Assembly (NCBI GenBank): GCA_030490835.1
Contig: CM059975.1
Location: 47,669,174 to 47,733,173 of the forward strand
Length of the DNA stretch: 64,000 nt
From: Annona cherimola
Taxonomy: Eukaryota; Streptophyta; Magnoliopsida; Magnoliales; Annonaceae
Reading direction: 5' to 3'
Within the stretch, counting starts at the first letter, position 1. Each line of letters starts with the position of its first letter. The position numbers were made by a program, and so were the translations under genes. Under the pieces are notes generated by a model. That model was not told where the DNA came from, ran no database searches, and saw nothing but the letters and a program-made list of their open reading frames with translations. Positions 33,762 to 46,900 of the stretch are shown here, one piece after another.

Positions 33762-36700
33762 TCATTCATTTCCATATTCTGATGCGCTCAGATACTCACC
33801 ATGTTCTTCAAAATACTCTACCAAGCGTTTCAAGAAAGCATCATGGCTTACAGTTTCGGTGTCACACACAATGCAGCATTGCCTCCTTGCACGAGTAACA
33901 GCTACATTCATTCGCCTATGGTCACTCAGGAAACCAACCTGGAAAACAAAAGTAGCATCCGTTTCTATGATTCCTTGGATGATTGAAAGCAAATAATATG
34001 ACTGATGTAACTGCCGTTAGCGCACCTCTTTCTTAGAGTTAGATCGGACCATGGAAATTATAATGGCTTCCTTTTCTCGACCTTGGAAGCCATCAACAGT
34101 GGATATCTCAACCTCCCTAATTCTGTCTTCTTTACTTCTCATCATCTTTAGCAAGGTAACCTGAAACACCACCACACAGGATTCGAAATGCCTGTTAAAT
34201 CTTTAAGAGTTGTCAAGTGCTGATATTTCACAATCAAATGAAAAAAATGAGAACATGTCAATTTGGCAATCTGCAGTCTTCATTGTTCAATGAGAGGACT
34301 GCGGCTAGAAGAAAGGGTCCTAATCTTCAATTAGAACACAACAAATAGAAGAGGATGACAATTATGATGACAAGGGAAATGCAAAGTCAACAAATAAAGG
34401 CTCAAAATGAATTGTTACAAATTACAATCAATCATTCCAGATTATCCTCGAGTCAAGCACAGATAAAGCTCACAGAATTAGCAATTCTTTCCCTGACATT
34501 CTAACTAGAAGGACACAAACTTATGTAATCTGTGCATAACAGGACCTAACAATTTCCCTTTTACTCCTCTGATTTAAAAAATAAATAAATAACTAAAATG
34601 AATATGAGAACTTGAACTTCTAGATGTAGGAAATTATTAGACCTGTGCAGCATAAGGGGTTATAATCCCAATATCTGATGGAAGAACACCACTCTCAACC
34701 AATCTCTTAGCATGAGCTATACCAACAGCAGCCTCGCCTTCATTCATAGTGCTGTCTTCTTCATCCTTTTTTTCTTCCATGTCACATCTGAAACAGATAG
34801 GATAGTAACAGGAGTATGTCAATATAGATTTACTCAACAATAATACTGGTGTACTCCATGAGTACAACATCATTAAATTTATCATCAACTAAAACATGTT
34901 CCTGATATTTTCAAGGACATTTAACCAAATGCTTAAGGAAGTTAGATCTTCAATCAAGTATGAGGTTCTGTTGTGAGCCACCACCATGACCAGTTCCAAT
35001 GACAGGTTAACAGGAGGATGATACCCAGTGAGACCATGATCATTAAACTTTCATCAAACCCTAATTGAATCCAATTCCAAACTGCTAGGAGATGGCTAAG
35101 ATGATCACTAATAGTTGATGAGTCCTAAAAAAAGAAAGCTTATGGTCTTGATGCCTTCCTAGGCTGACACAAACAGACGGGAAAGCAACCACAATGCTTA
35201 CAGTGTTTTTAAAACTATCAGGATATTTAGACAACTGCAACTAATAATCAATATGATGAGACAAATCTATTTACGAAGTAAACCGCCACAAGTGGAACAA
35301 CCACATAAACAAAACAATAGAACAGATTTGAAGACCTTCCACTTAGGTAAAAAGATTCATAAAGCAGTAAAAACAATGCATGCAATTAAATACGAATTCG
35401 TTCTTTTTAGTCTCGTCTATAAAACAAGAAATATGGATATTTCCAAAGCAAAGAGCTTATAAGGAAGTGCTTTAACTAAGATTGTGAGACATCATATGCA
35501 CTTCCATATTTGTTGGTGTGGTTGTGTTGTATGTGTTTTGTATGGATGGTTTCCCATTGTGCTTGGTGCGGATGTGAAAAAATTAGCCTTTGTGGCTCGT
35601 ATTGTGTATTTGGCTGATTGGTGAACTAGGTTATTCATTATTTTGAAGCCCATGTGTGATGCCCTCCAGGTTTCTGTCATGCATGGTGGTGTATATGCAT
35701 GGTGGAAATGGTGCTAGTGGTGATGGAGCCTATTGAATTGTTTACTTGGGTGAAAGAACCCAAGGGTCTATTTTCAGCAAGGCCTAGGACTTGGAATAAT
35801 TGGTCCACCTAACATATCTCCCAAGTATTTCATGATTTGCAGGGAGTGTTGGTTTATTCATTCGAGGTGATTAGACTGTTATAGCCTGTGAGGTTGCCTT
35901 TGAGAGCTTTCTGGTAGGGGCAAAAATACTAAATCAGTCATATGTGGTGTTTGACCTCATTTGAGGTGGTGCATGACATGGATGCATTTTTGGGAACAAT
36001 GTGATGTGTGTGTTGTTTTCGGTATTGAAAGTAGTTGAAACCAAATGACATATTGAGTTGCTTATGGAATTGTATTTAGGAAGAAAAGAACTGAAAAGGT
36101 AATATTTCGTGTCTGACCTCAATTGAGATGATGGATGACTTAGATTACTTGGTGTGTAGAGTGATTTCATATGTGTTGGATGTGTTCTATGTGATTTAGC
36201 CCATTGAGTTCATTTTATAAGTAGAGAAGTCTAAAAAAGGAACTAATGAAGTCATATTTTCATTTGACCATGTTTGACTGACTAGATTGCTTGGATTTCA
36301 TGTTGGGCAGATATATTTTTCGTGAAGATGGTTTCAAGGACTGGAATGCATTAGAATTGATAATAAATTATTGGCATGAGTACAGAATGAACTTTCACTT
36401 GAAATGGAAAAAGGTGGATTTGGACCATTTGAGGTATTTGATTGATGTTAATCCAGTTATGCTAGTTGAGCATGGACAGTAAACACATTGTGTGATTTGC
36501 AGAAGTTTCGAGTGGATTTGGGTAGAATTGGAAGTTGTGTTGAAAATCTATCTAAAGTTTTGGAACCTTGGTCATAGGAACAGGTCCACCAAGCTCACAA
36601 CTAAGAATTGGTCGTAGGACTGGGTCTACCTAACTTACAATTGAGGCATAGTCGGAGAGCTTATAAAATTGGAATTTACTAAGCCCAAAAACAATTCATA

Positions 36701-39700
36701 CTCATATATTTCTCTTCCAAACTCTAGAAAAGAAAAAGAGGAAGGAAAAAAAGAAAAAAAGTAATAGTGGGGAGAGGCTTTTTCATGGTTTTGAAGCTTG
36801 GGAGCAAGGAAATCTGAGTGGGTCTTTTCCTCAAAGCTGCTAACGCAAAGAGAACTTGATCTAGAGTTGGATTTCTTCAAGTTTGGTTAAAGCAAGTAGT
36901 TTTCTTCTTCTTCTTTTTTTCTTTTTTTTTTTTTTTTTTGTAGATTCTTGTTTAGAGGTGTTATTGTGACAGATCTACATGTTTATTTGTCACTTTTACG
37001 TGGTTGGTCGTGGGATTGGAAACCCAGAGGGTCTTATCTAGGGCATTGATTCAGGGATTTTCGTGGCACAACATTGTCCATCCTTAGTTGTGAGCATGTG
37101 TAGGACTTTAGTGTGTATTATTAAAGAATTGGAGTTGGGCTTTGAAAAGCCCCAAATTTTGGAGTCATGGCTTGGTGGATTATTGGCTTTGGGAGATGGA
37201 TTCCATCAATTTTGATTCTCGATTCATGATCAGAGAGGCCAGGGCCATATCCTAGGATGAAATAGGATATATTTTTTTCTTGTACTTGTGTTCCCCAACT
37301 TTTAGACTGTTAGGTGGCTTAGGGTGGTCTTATGTTATTTTCATGTGAAAGGTGCTTTCACATATTTCATATGATGATTTATACATTGCACGCCATATGT
37401 GCTAGTTATTTTTGATATGAATTCCTTCCATTCATGTGTTACATGGGTGTTGTGCTTTGGTGGCATGCTTGGCATAATAATTTTACCTTGAGTGGCCAAT
37501 AGCCCAATATGCAGTGTTTTCTCGATGGCAATGATCCCAGGCAGTTACATCAACATCATAAGGCTGACCCAAGCAGTTCAGAGTCCTTCCTTGCATGGAT
37601 ACTTTAGATGACTAGATGGTTATATGGATAGCAACAAAACTAAGCAGTTTCCATATATATTCATAGATGTTGAGGTGTCATGTGGCTGTCATGAAACATA
37701 AGAATAGCATATTTTATTTGGCGCATTGATATTTTCTAACCAAAAGATATTTAAGATGATTTACTCTATCTACACTCTTATTGTATTGTTTTAGTGTGTT
37801 TTAGACAATAGACAGGCAGCATTTTTTTTTTTTTTTTTGGTGCATAGGTGCATTTCTAAGCAAAAGGTAATTAAGATGATTTGCTCTATTTACACAATTC
37901 TCATTGTATTGCTTTATCATGTTTTGGATGATAGATGGGTCGAACCTATAGGATAGGCAAAGGAGTTGCTACCAGGTAGATATCACCACAACAGGGAGAG
38001 GATTGAGAATCCCAGAGGGACAGGTTCATATGTTGATGTAGCCGTGAGTGTGAGAATGGACAGTAGAGAGGGCACTGATACATTTATTTATCCTCTCACA
38101 GTAATATCTTGGGTATTGTTGTTACAAATTTTTAGAATTTGATCATATGTACTTGGTGCTGATACTATGGGCATATGTACTTGGTGCTGATACTTATTTG
38201 GATTTTCCGTGTACTCTGCTATGGTTGAGTGATGGTTAATTATTTTAATATGCAGTGTTGTGTCAGTTTCATACCCCATATTCCAAGTGCTTTTCATAAT
38301 TAAAATGTGGACAAAATCATGTTTTTGAGTTGAATAATGATTGATTTAACTTATATATAAATATTCATGATCGTGTGCTACTTAAGTAAAAAAAGTGAGA
38401 TAAGTGCAAAATCGGTTCCAAAGATGGAAATTTGAGAAATTGAGAATGAAAGTAGATTCCAAATGAAAAGTTGAAGTTTGCAATGGAGAGTAAACAATGT
38501 TCAAGACGGGCTGAAATGTGTTGAAGAAGTGCCGACACAGTTCAAAAGGTGTCGGGCCAGAAAACTACGAAGTTCGGGGCTGAAACATGACTGACAAAGT
38601 AGAACATGGTTCAAACCATATTTGCCTGGGGGCAACACTGTTTGAATCGTGTCCCACCCTAGTGTGGAGCTGGTGCACTGATTTTGTGTCATTTTGCGTA
38701 ATTTTGAAAGGCATGCTATATAAACACTTGTTGTACACGAAGTGAAGGATCTTTCGAGCGGTTTTTGAGTTAAGGTTGAGGCTAGGATTTTGGAGAAAGA
38801 GAAGAGCAATAAGAGAAGATGGCGGAGGCAAGTTGGTGCAAGAGATTCGAGACACCATTGAAGAATTGAACAATAAACTTTCAATTTCTTTCCCTTTTGT
38901 TTTTATTTGTCTTGGCTTGTGATGGATACCTTTAAGTGCTTAATGGATTCTAATCAATGCCATCCATGAGAATAAGTGATTGTGAAGATTATAATACGTC
39001 TTGCACGCCTTGAAAGAGTATGTTATATTAAATTAGAGTTTGTTCCACTTTAATACACGTATTCCGATTAAGCAAGTTGTTCAATTATAAATTGCAAAAA
39101 AGTCACACGTGAAACCCTAAATTCTATACTTCTCATCTCCTCAACATAAATCCTACTCAAAGCTCACAAGATTCGATTGATATTCTTCTTTTTACTAGTT
39201 TATCTCTGTCTATACTCTCTTTCATTCAATTTCTAAGCAACTACATTAGCTAGTCTTTAGTTTCTGAATTTTCTGTGGGAACGGTATTTATATACTACAA
39301 GCTACAACCCATGCACTTACAAATAACCCATCACATTGCTTCAATTATTTTTTTGACTTTTGTGTCTGTGCATCTCTAATGTTGAGCCCACCATTGCTAA
39401 GGGTGCCTTCTATTTATCTCTATCAATTGCCTCTCTACTGAGAGACCATGCTTAGGTTTATGTAGCAATCTCAAGTGCATTTTGGGACACCATAAAGATA
39501 GTTTGTGAGCAATAATGTAAAGTTAGGCTTCACTGCTCATATTTATCATGAGTACTCTTGATTGGCACTCATAATCTACTTGCCAAACAATGCATCCTTT
39601 CTAGCAATGACGACTGCTAGCATGTCGTTCAAGGGAAAGGGATGTCACATTGATTTCAATTGACGTTTGCCTATCCAAATGAATCATATAAGTCAAGGAA

Positions 39701-42700
39701 CAAAAAGGATGAAAGGCCCGCAAGCTTTAAAAAATAGTGGTTGTTTGTCAATTACTATTGGTTATTGTGGTATGACATCTAGCAACGAATGGTGCCATTA
39801 AAAAAAAAAAAAAAGCATCAACATAGTGATAAGTGTGCCTAGTTCAATGTCAACATTCATATTAGCAAGCATGAGCTTCAAGATAGAAGTGTATGGTATA
39901 TGCATACCCTGCTATGTCAATGAGAATAAGGCTTGCTTCTGATGATGAAGATTTCTGCACACCTTCAAGATCATGAAGCATGTGTCCAGCTACATTTGCA
40001 TGGGCTTCAATCTGGTAGAAATGCAGAAGGAAATGTTGTCAATTTGCTTCAGTAGGGCTCTTCTAGTCAATAACATTTTTTTTTAAGTCAGCTTTCTAGT
40101 CAACGACTTAGCATCGCGCTAGAATAGCAAAAATAAAATTTGAATATGTACAGACCGATTCTACACCTTACTATCATATAGCTCATTCGATGACCAGTTC
40201 ATAATAAGCTCATGCATGCGATATTGGACTGTCAGCATTGTCATCACTTCATCTCCATACATGCTTGCGATGCGCTCAAAAAGTGTCTTTCCAAGTCCCT
40301 TCTTCTCAGCTTCAACGCTTTGTATAGTTGGGGGCAGCTGAAGATGATCACCTGCAAGTATGCATCTGGAACCCTGCCATGGTTCATTAGAGAACGATAA
40401 CTCCTTGGGAAAGAAACTTCAACATAAGAATATTTCCACGCATAAAGGCAGGGGAAAAAAGTATGGCAAAAAATTTTAACCATATTATAAATTTCGAACT
40501 ACGAGCAAACATGCTTTAGGTTAGGAATCTCCTGCATTGCAAATTCCGATGCAAGCATTCCGAATAGAAAACTCAGATTCGACAATCCAAATATTCCTTA
40601 TTCCCTAACAATCAACCTAGGGTTGCAAGTGGGTTGGGTCACCTAATTTAACCCAACACATTTGCGACCAGGTTGGGTCATTGAGTTGGAACATGGGTCC
40701 AGGGAAAACCAAGTTAGGTTCAACCATTTTTAAGTTGGGTTGGTTGAGAAGCTGGGTTGATTTCAACACTTTTCAACCTAGCTTTGAAGGAAAAAATAAT
40801 AATAAGTTGTTTCACTTGTCTTCTATTGTCTCTCCATCATGCCCTTTTCCTTCTCACGCCTAGGCTTCCTCTCCATCGAGATCCAAATCAGAGTAGCTAT
40901 ACCTTTTTCTTTAGCAAAGTGTTTGGTCATTCATCTAAAACAAAAAATGCACTATCAAGTTGGAAGTCAGGCTTTTGGCCAAAATCCTATTTCATAGGAA
41001 ATAGGTCTTTTAGGCAACTTTCAACTCAAAAAAACAAAAAAAAGCAATAAAAGTTGTATTATCCAAAAGATTCTAAATTAAGTTTCTGGGTAAAGCTCTC
41101 TTCAATACCAAACACTCAATCGGAAACTAGGCCAAAAGAAGCATTACAAGCTTGTGCACATCCACTTATCTACTTCTGTGGACCATGTAGCCTGTGGTAA
41201 AATATACAAAAAATATATATTTATCTTTTCATTCATTGAAGACTTGAACCTAAAACATGTCAACACAAACCAAACCTTCTACTTAGAGCCACACAAGTTG
41301 TTTAAAAGAAAACATATAAATCACTTCACGGATTCAATGGGCCTATCTTAAGTTTAATGGATTCAAACCCATAAGCCACTAACTTCAGCCATGAGGTCAA
41401 AGTATCCATTTCAGTCAGTCAAACTGTCAACAACCAATGTAAAACAATGCCACACCATCAAATCTTCAAAGTTTAACTCATCAACGGTCAAAAACTTGAT
41501 TATTACATCTAGTGGCGGAAATTTTAACATAATCTAACAAACATAACCCCTTCTACCAGTGAAAAATTCATTAAGAAAAGAGGTTAAAAAGACAAAAGGA
41601 AAATCACAAATCTCAAAATGATTCAACACAAACATAATTACTGGAGAAGCACTATCAATTACTAGCTCTTTGGGGTCGCCTAACATATGGAAAACAATTT
41701 TATCCAAAAACATTCATGAAGAAGCTAATAATTACATTTTTTTCCTTCTGAATAACAACCAATTTTTAAATATCAAATTAAAAGTCATACCCAACAAAGG
41801 GGAATGATCTAATGCAAACTCTTAACCTTCTGTATTCTGAAAGTTTTTTCCAAATCTAAACCATTTATCATTCACAATATATATTTCATGAACATTTTCA
41901 ATATATGTGATTTTTGGAATCATAAAAAAAAAATTAGCATCTTTTGAAAGTAAATATATAACTATTAATTTTTTCGAAAATGTATAGTGTATAGAATATA
42001 AAAAAATTTCAATAAATGTGCTTTTTGGAATAAATGCATGTAGATAAACATGAAAAATGATTTAGATTTGAAAAATACCATTTAAAAGAATATTAATGTT
42101 ATTTTCATACTATATATTTTGAATAATATTTAGATGAGAATGTGAATGACTAAGATAATTTGAACCAAATTTAAATTGATTTAGCTTCATTCAGCACAAA
42201 TACTCACGGTTGATCAGTTCGTGCAAAGTAAAGTGAAATCAGTGTAAAACATGCATAATTCTTATAGAATTAGAGCATGAGAACCAAGACCCATTTAAAT
42301 TGGTGATTTAGAAGAATTAAAATGAGACAAAACGGTGATCAAAATGGCCTAGAACATGTCATGGAAGTTTCAATACGGTTCGGGGCGCATCGGGCAACAA
42401 AATTGCTCAAAATGGAGAAAAACTATTGGAGTTAGAGACCAACACGGCCCATGCCATGTTGGGTATTGTGCTACACAATTAATGCATTTTAGACAGGGTT
42501 TTATGCAAGTTTCTTGGAGAGTACTATATAAACACTTATTATACATGTCCTAGAACATTTTAAAACATCCTTGGAGTTAGGGTTGAGGTCTAGGATTGAG
42601 AGGAACTCAAGAGCACGAGGGGACAAGCAAGGTGGCACGTTGCTTTGAACGTTTAAGACACCATTGAAGCTTCCAAACTACTAAGCTTTCTTTTTTTCTT

Positions 42701-43963
42701 TCTTTTGATTTGATTGTCTTGTTTATGATGGATTTTGAATATAATATTGTTTTAAGTTTGGATTTCATTATAAACATAATAAGCTAAACCAGTGATATAG
42801 GATTTAGGATGTAGCATGTGGACTATGTAAAGGATATTATAGTTTTACTTTATTTATGAAGGATATTGCTTGTTAATTTAATATCTTGTATTCTTAATGT
42901 TTGCTTTGTGTTTAAGCTCACACTATGGCATGATTTCATATATTAAATAATGGAACCAACAGATAAAAATCTAATATACAACAATCGAGATATTAAACCT
43001 AAAAATCTAGACCATGAAAATAAGTATGATGACCTTGAGGAATTATATAAACTGTTATAGAACTTGATAGATCCCAATTGACTTAATCCCATAATAATAG
43101 GTGATTAAGAAGGTTAGGATACGCCTTGTACGTTGAGAGAGAGGTTACAAGGTTAATTTAGAGTTTGTTCTTCTTTAATACATAATATCCGGATTAAATA
43201 AACATACTACTTAGCCGTTGTAGATGCCACATGTGAAATTCTAGATCTTAGATACTCTCATATCTTTATTTCTAATCTTCATTTTACATTCTTAACATTT
43301 GCTTTTCTTCTTTGTTATTCCCTTCTTTACTCTTATTTTATTTTCGGTGTTTGACATAAGTGTTTTAAAACAACATCTAAAATCATGAACTCTCTATGGG
43401 ATCAATGTTTATTAAATACTATAATTCACAACATGTGCACTTGCGAAGAGAACTGAACAAATGTATAGGGCTGCATAGAGATTTTCATGCAACCAACAGG
43501 TATTGAATCATTGTCAATGGAAAAGGGCAAATATTATAAGTGCTTTAAATTTGAAAAACAAAACATTTTATTTTTCCTAAAAACAGCAAGGGTCACATGG
43601 AAGTGCACTGAGTCCCAATTCATTGCACCTACACAAATGCATGGACCCATTTTTTGGGTTTTTTTTTTTTTTTGGCACACGTGTGAGCCGAAGCATGGAG
43701 CTTCCATATATGTATTTTTTACTTTTTTTTTTTTTTTTTTTTTGCAGATGAAAATGGGCAAATGTGTTTGATTTTCAAATTTCCAAAAAATATTAAATAA
43801 AATTAAAAATTATAAAAACTACATATATGGAAACTTCATGCTTTGGCCCATGAATGAATTCCAAAAAATAAAAAAAAGGTCCACGCAACTATGCACCCTA
43901 AAGCTCACACAAGTGCACTAGATTGGGTTCCTTATGTCACAACCCAATGATAATAATATTAAC

Positions 43964-43995
<32 letters not shown>

Positions 43996-46900
43996 TAGTC
44001 ATCTACTCACAAGAGAAAGAAGGAACAACAAAAGGAGACAATTATTCATCATTATCAAATGTCATGTATTATTACTATCCTGATCATTCAATGTCAAGAT
44101 GATATGTCACATTTCATGTGCACCCAAAAGTAGCATAGGTATTTTTTTAAATCGAGCATTACAACAAAAACTTTTCAAATTAAAGCTTTCACTCTTCATA
44201 ACTATTTTACTTTTTTTATTATTTCTTTACATCTTCTATACAACTACCCTACTTTTCAGTCATTTCTACATAATTACTCATACAACTAACCTATCTATTT
44301 TAACTTTATTCTCTTTACTCCTCATCATTACCCCTATCATACATGGATTTGAAAAACAACCAAATTGAATCCAATACAGGTGTATCCGATTATCCAATTG
44401 GTATCAGGCCCCTCCAATATCCCATATGCCCTTGACTCGAGCTAGGGTTATCGAGTCTTGTATCGGCCTGTATAAGGTGTATCGGGTCTCCCATATCATA
44501 CAACATATCAAATTTCCTTATTTTCAGTTGCACATATGTTATGATCCTCATTTTCTCCCCATACACTGCTCTATTTTCATTTTCCCATTCTTAGAAGCTA
44601 GACACATCATATCCAGCCATAATCACTAGGGGTGTGCAAGAGTTGGGTTGGGTTGGAACCCAATCCATCCCAATTCTAACCTATCTTCATCCCAACCCAA
44701 CTCAATTTCTAAAAGCCTCTAACCCAACCCAACCCTAACCCAGTTCATTCAAACTCAATCCAACTATACTAAGAACACACTTTTCAACCTAATTTGACCT
44801 TATTACAAACAAATTCATAACTTTTTCAACAAAATTGCTTAATGCATAAACAATTCCCAAGTAAAGGTGCAACTTAGTACCGGGCTCGGCCTGAACTTGC
44901 CCAACCCAATTTCAAAATTAATTTTGGAATTTTTCCAAATTAGACCTGAAAGAAATCTGAAACTAATACGGAGTTTACATCAACTCGGTACCAAAATCCA
45001 AATTTCAACCCGAAACCAATGCCGACCCGATCCGTACCCAACCCGAACCCAACTTGCCACAATTATAAATAAATTCAAAAAATGTTCAACAAAATTTTGC
45101 TTACATATACTAAAAACGTTTTTAATAAAATAGGACGAAGATTTTACTTTTTAAATGATATTTCCATTATTTTTATTTTCAATAGTATTTTCTTTCTTTT
45201 ACCAATATAAAATTTGAATATTATTTTCAAATATTCAATAAAAAGAAAACTGTAGCAAAATGAAAAGCTTATGCAAAGTAGAAATTATTGTTTTACATGT
45301 GTGCACATAAATTAAATTACAAGTTATTTATAAAATTTCCAAATAGCATAAGTGAAGGAAACTACATATTTTTTTTATAAAAACAAACATATAAACTAGG
45401 AGTGCAAGTTAGGTGGGTTTTGCTTGATTCAAACCAGGTCAAGGCAGGCTGATAACAGGTTTTCTTATGATAGTTAGATTAGGGTGGGAGGGTATTAAAA
45501 ATTGGGTAGGATTGGTACAAATTTGAATTGGGTTAGGTTGTCCCTACAATCCATGTATAAACAGATTCAACACTAATTTCCTTCTTTATATTGCAAAAAG
45601 ATATGTCAACTCATTAATTTTTATATATAATGTGAATAAAAGTCATGTCTATTTTTTACAATCCTTTTACCAAAACAAATTCATGATTGTGGTTACATCT
45701 ACTAAACATAAAGCTGTTTTGCGTGGAACCGATAGACATATTCTATATATAACTATATAATTATTACACACACTACTACATTTAATTACAATTATATTTA
45801 TAAATTAACTTTAAAATATATTCATAAGTCAAAAGTTAGTACTTTGCTTGCATATACTAAAAACCATTTTCGATAAAAAAATCATAAATGATGTGTTAAT
45901 TATTTTTATTTTCAATTAAATATTATCTTCTTTTTTTTTTACCTATTAGGAATTAGAAGATTATTTTTAAATTTTCAATAAAAGAAAAACAGCAGCAAGT
46001 GCATAAAGCTTGTTACACTGCCAAAGCACAGAGTATGGTACTCCATCACGTTCCTCCCAAACCCAACCGTAGCCATGGCTGTTGCTGCCCAACCCACCTA
46101 ATCTGCTATATAAAAACAGCATCTCCAATGAAATCTATGCAGAAAAATTGGTACTATCTTCAGATCTGCAGCCAACCTTCTCCATAGCTGATGCCCCTAA
46201 ATCCACCATGGAGTTTGACGCCAAAACCACCGCCATAAATCAGCAGCAATCTGTAGCAAGTTGTGTCAGCCGTCATCTCAAACCCAACGCCCTTCTACCA
46301 TCGCATTGGCAAGCTATAATCCAACACTAACAATTGCTTGTTGCAAGAAACTGTTGCGCAAATTCATCAGCTTGTAATGCAAATTTTGTTTGCCCTCCCT
46401 CACGCACTCCTCCGTTTTAGGTTTTTAAAACGGGTTCGTTAAGTTTTGTAAAGCGGGTTGGCACAACCCAACTTTGTAACCCGAAACCAACCCAACTTTA
46501 AAACAGGTTGAACCCAACCGGTTTCTTCAACCCATTTTCCAACCCAACCCAACCCTAACCGAGTTTAAATGGGTTGGGCTCAATGGGTTCCAAGTTGAAC
46601 CCAACCCATGTGCACCCCTAATAATCACGCAAAAAAATAGACAGAAAACTAGATCTCAACCGAAAATAATCAGATTTGTGGAAAAATGGGGTTTTCTACA
46701 GGTTGCAAAAATAGGGATTAAAACACCTCGAAATAGCAATTTCTTTTCAAAATCAGAACTTTCAAAGGGGAAGCAATCTCGACCATAATTGAGCAGTCGA
46801 TTTGAAGAAAAATGGGTTATTTTGAGTGTCATTGCAGATCTGTTGGGAAGAACCCGTTTTTGGGGAAAATCGTAAATGATAAGAGTTTTCATTTAAATGC

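Larger units (their letters stand above)
34788..39907. other. Helicase intron 12, filled with LTR-like repeats
   Basis: About 35,490-38,340 is a plus-strand G/T-rich stretch with degenerate repeats (35,930-36,310) and poly-T runs. It has a local duplication of CATATGTACTTGGTGCTGAT near 38,143-38,190 and looks like an old gypsy LTR. About 38,390-39,330 is an LTR-like copy described separately. No coding frame belongs to the helicase here. Confidence 0.5.

Noticed and set aside
36291..36482. 63-codon frame in intron 12
   Set aside because: It lies in degenerate repeat DNA, has no domain and is antisense to the helicase.
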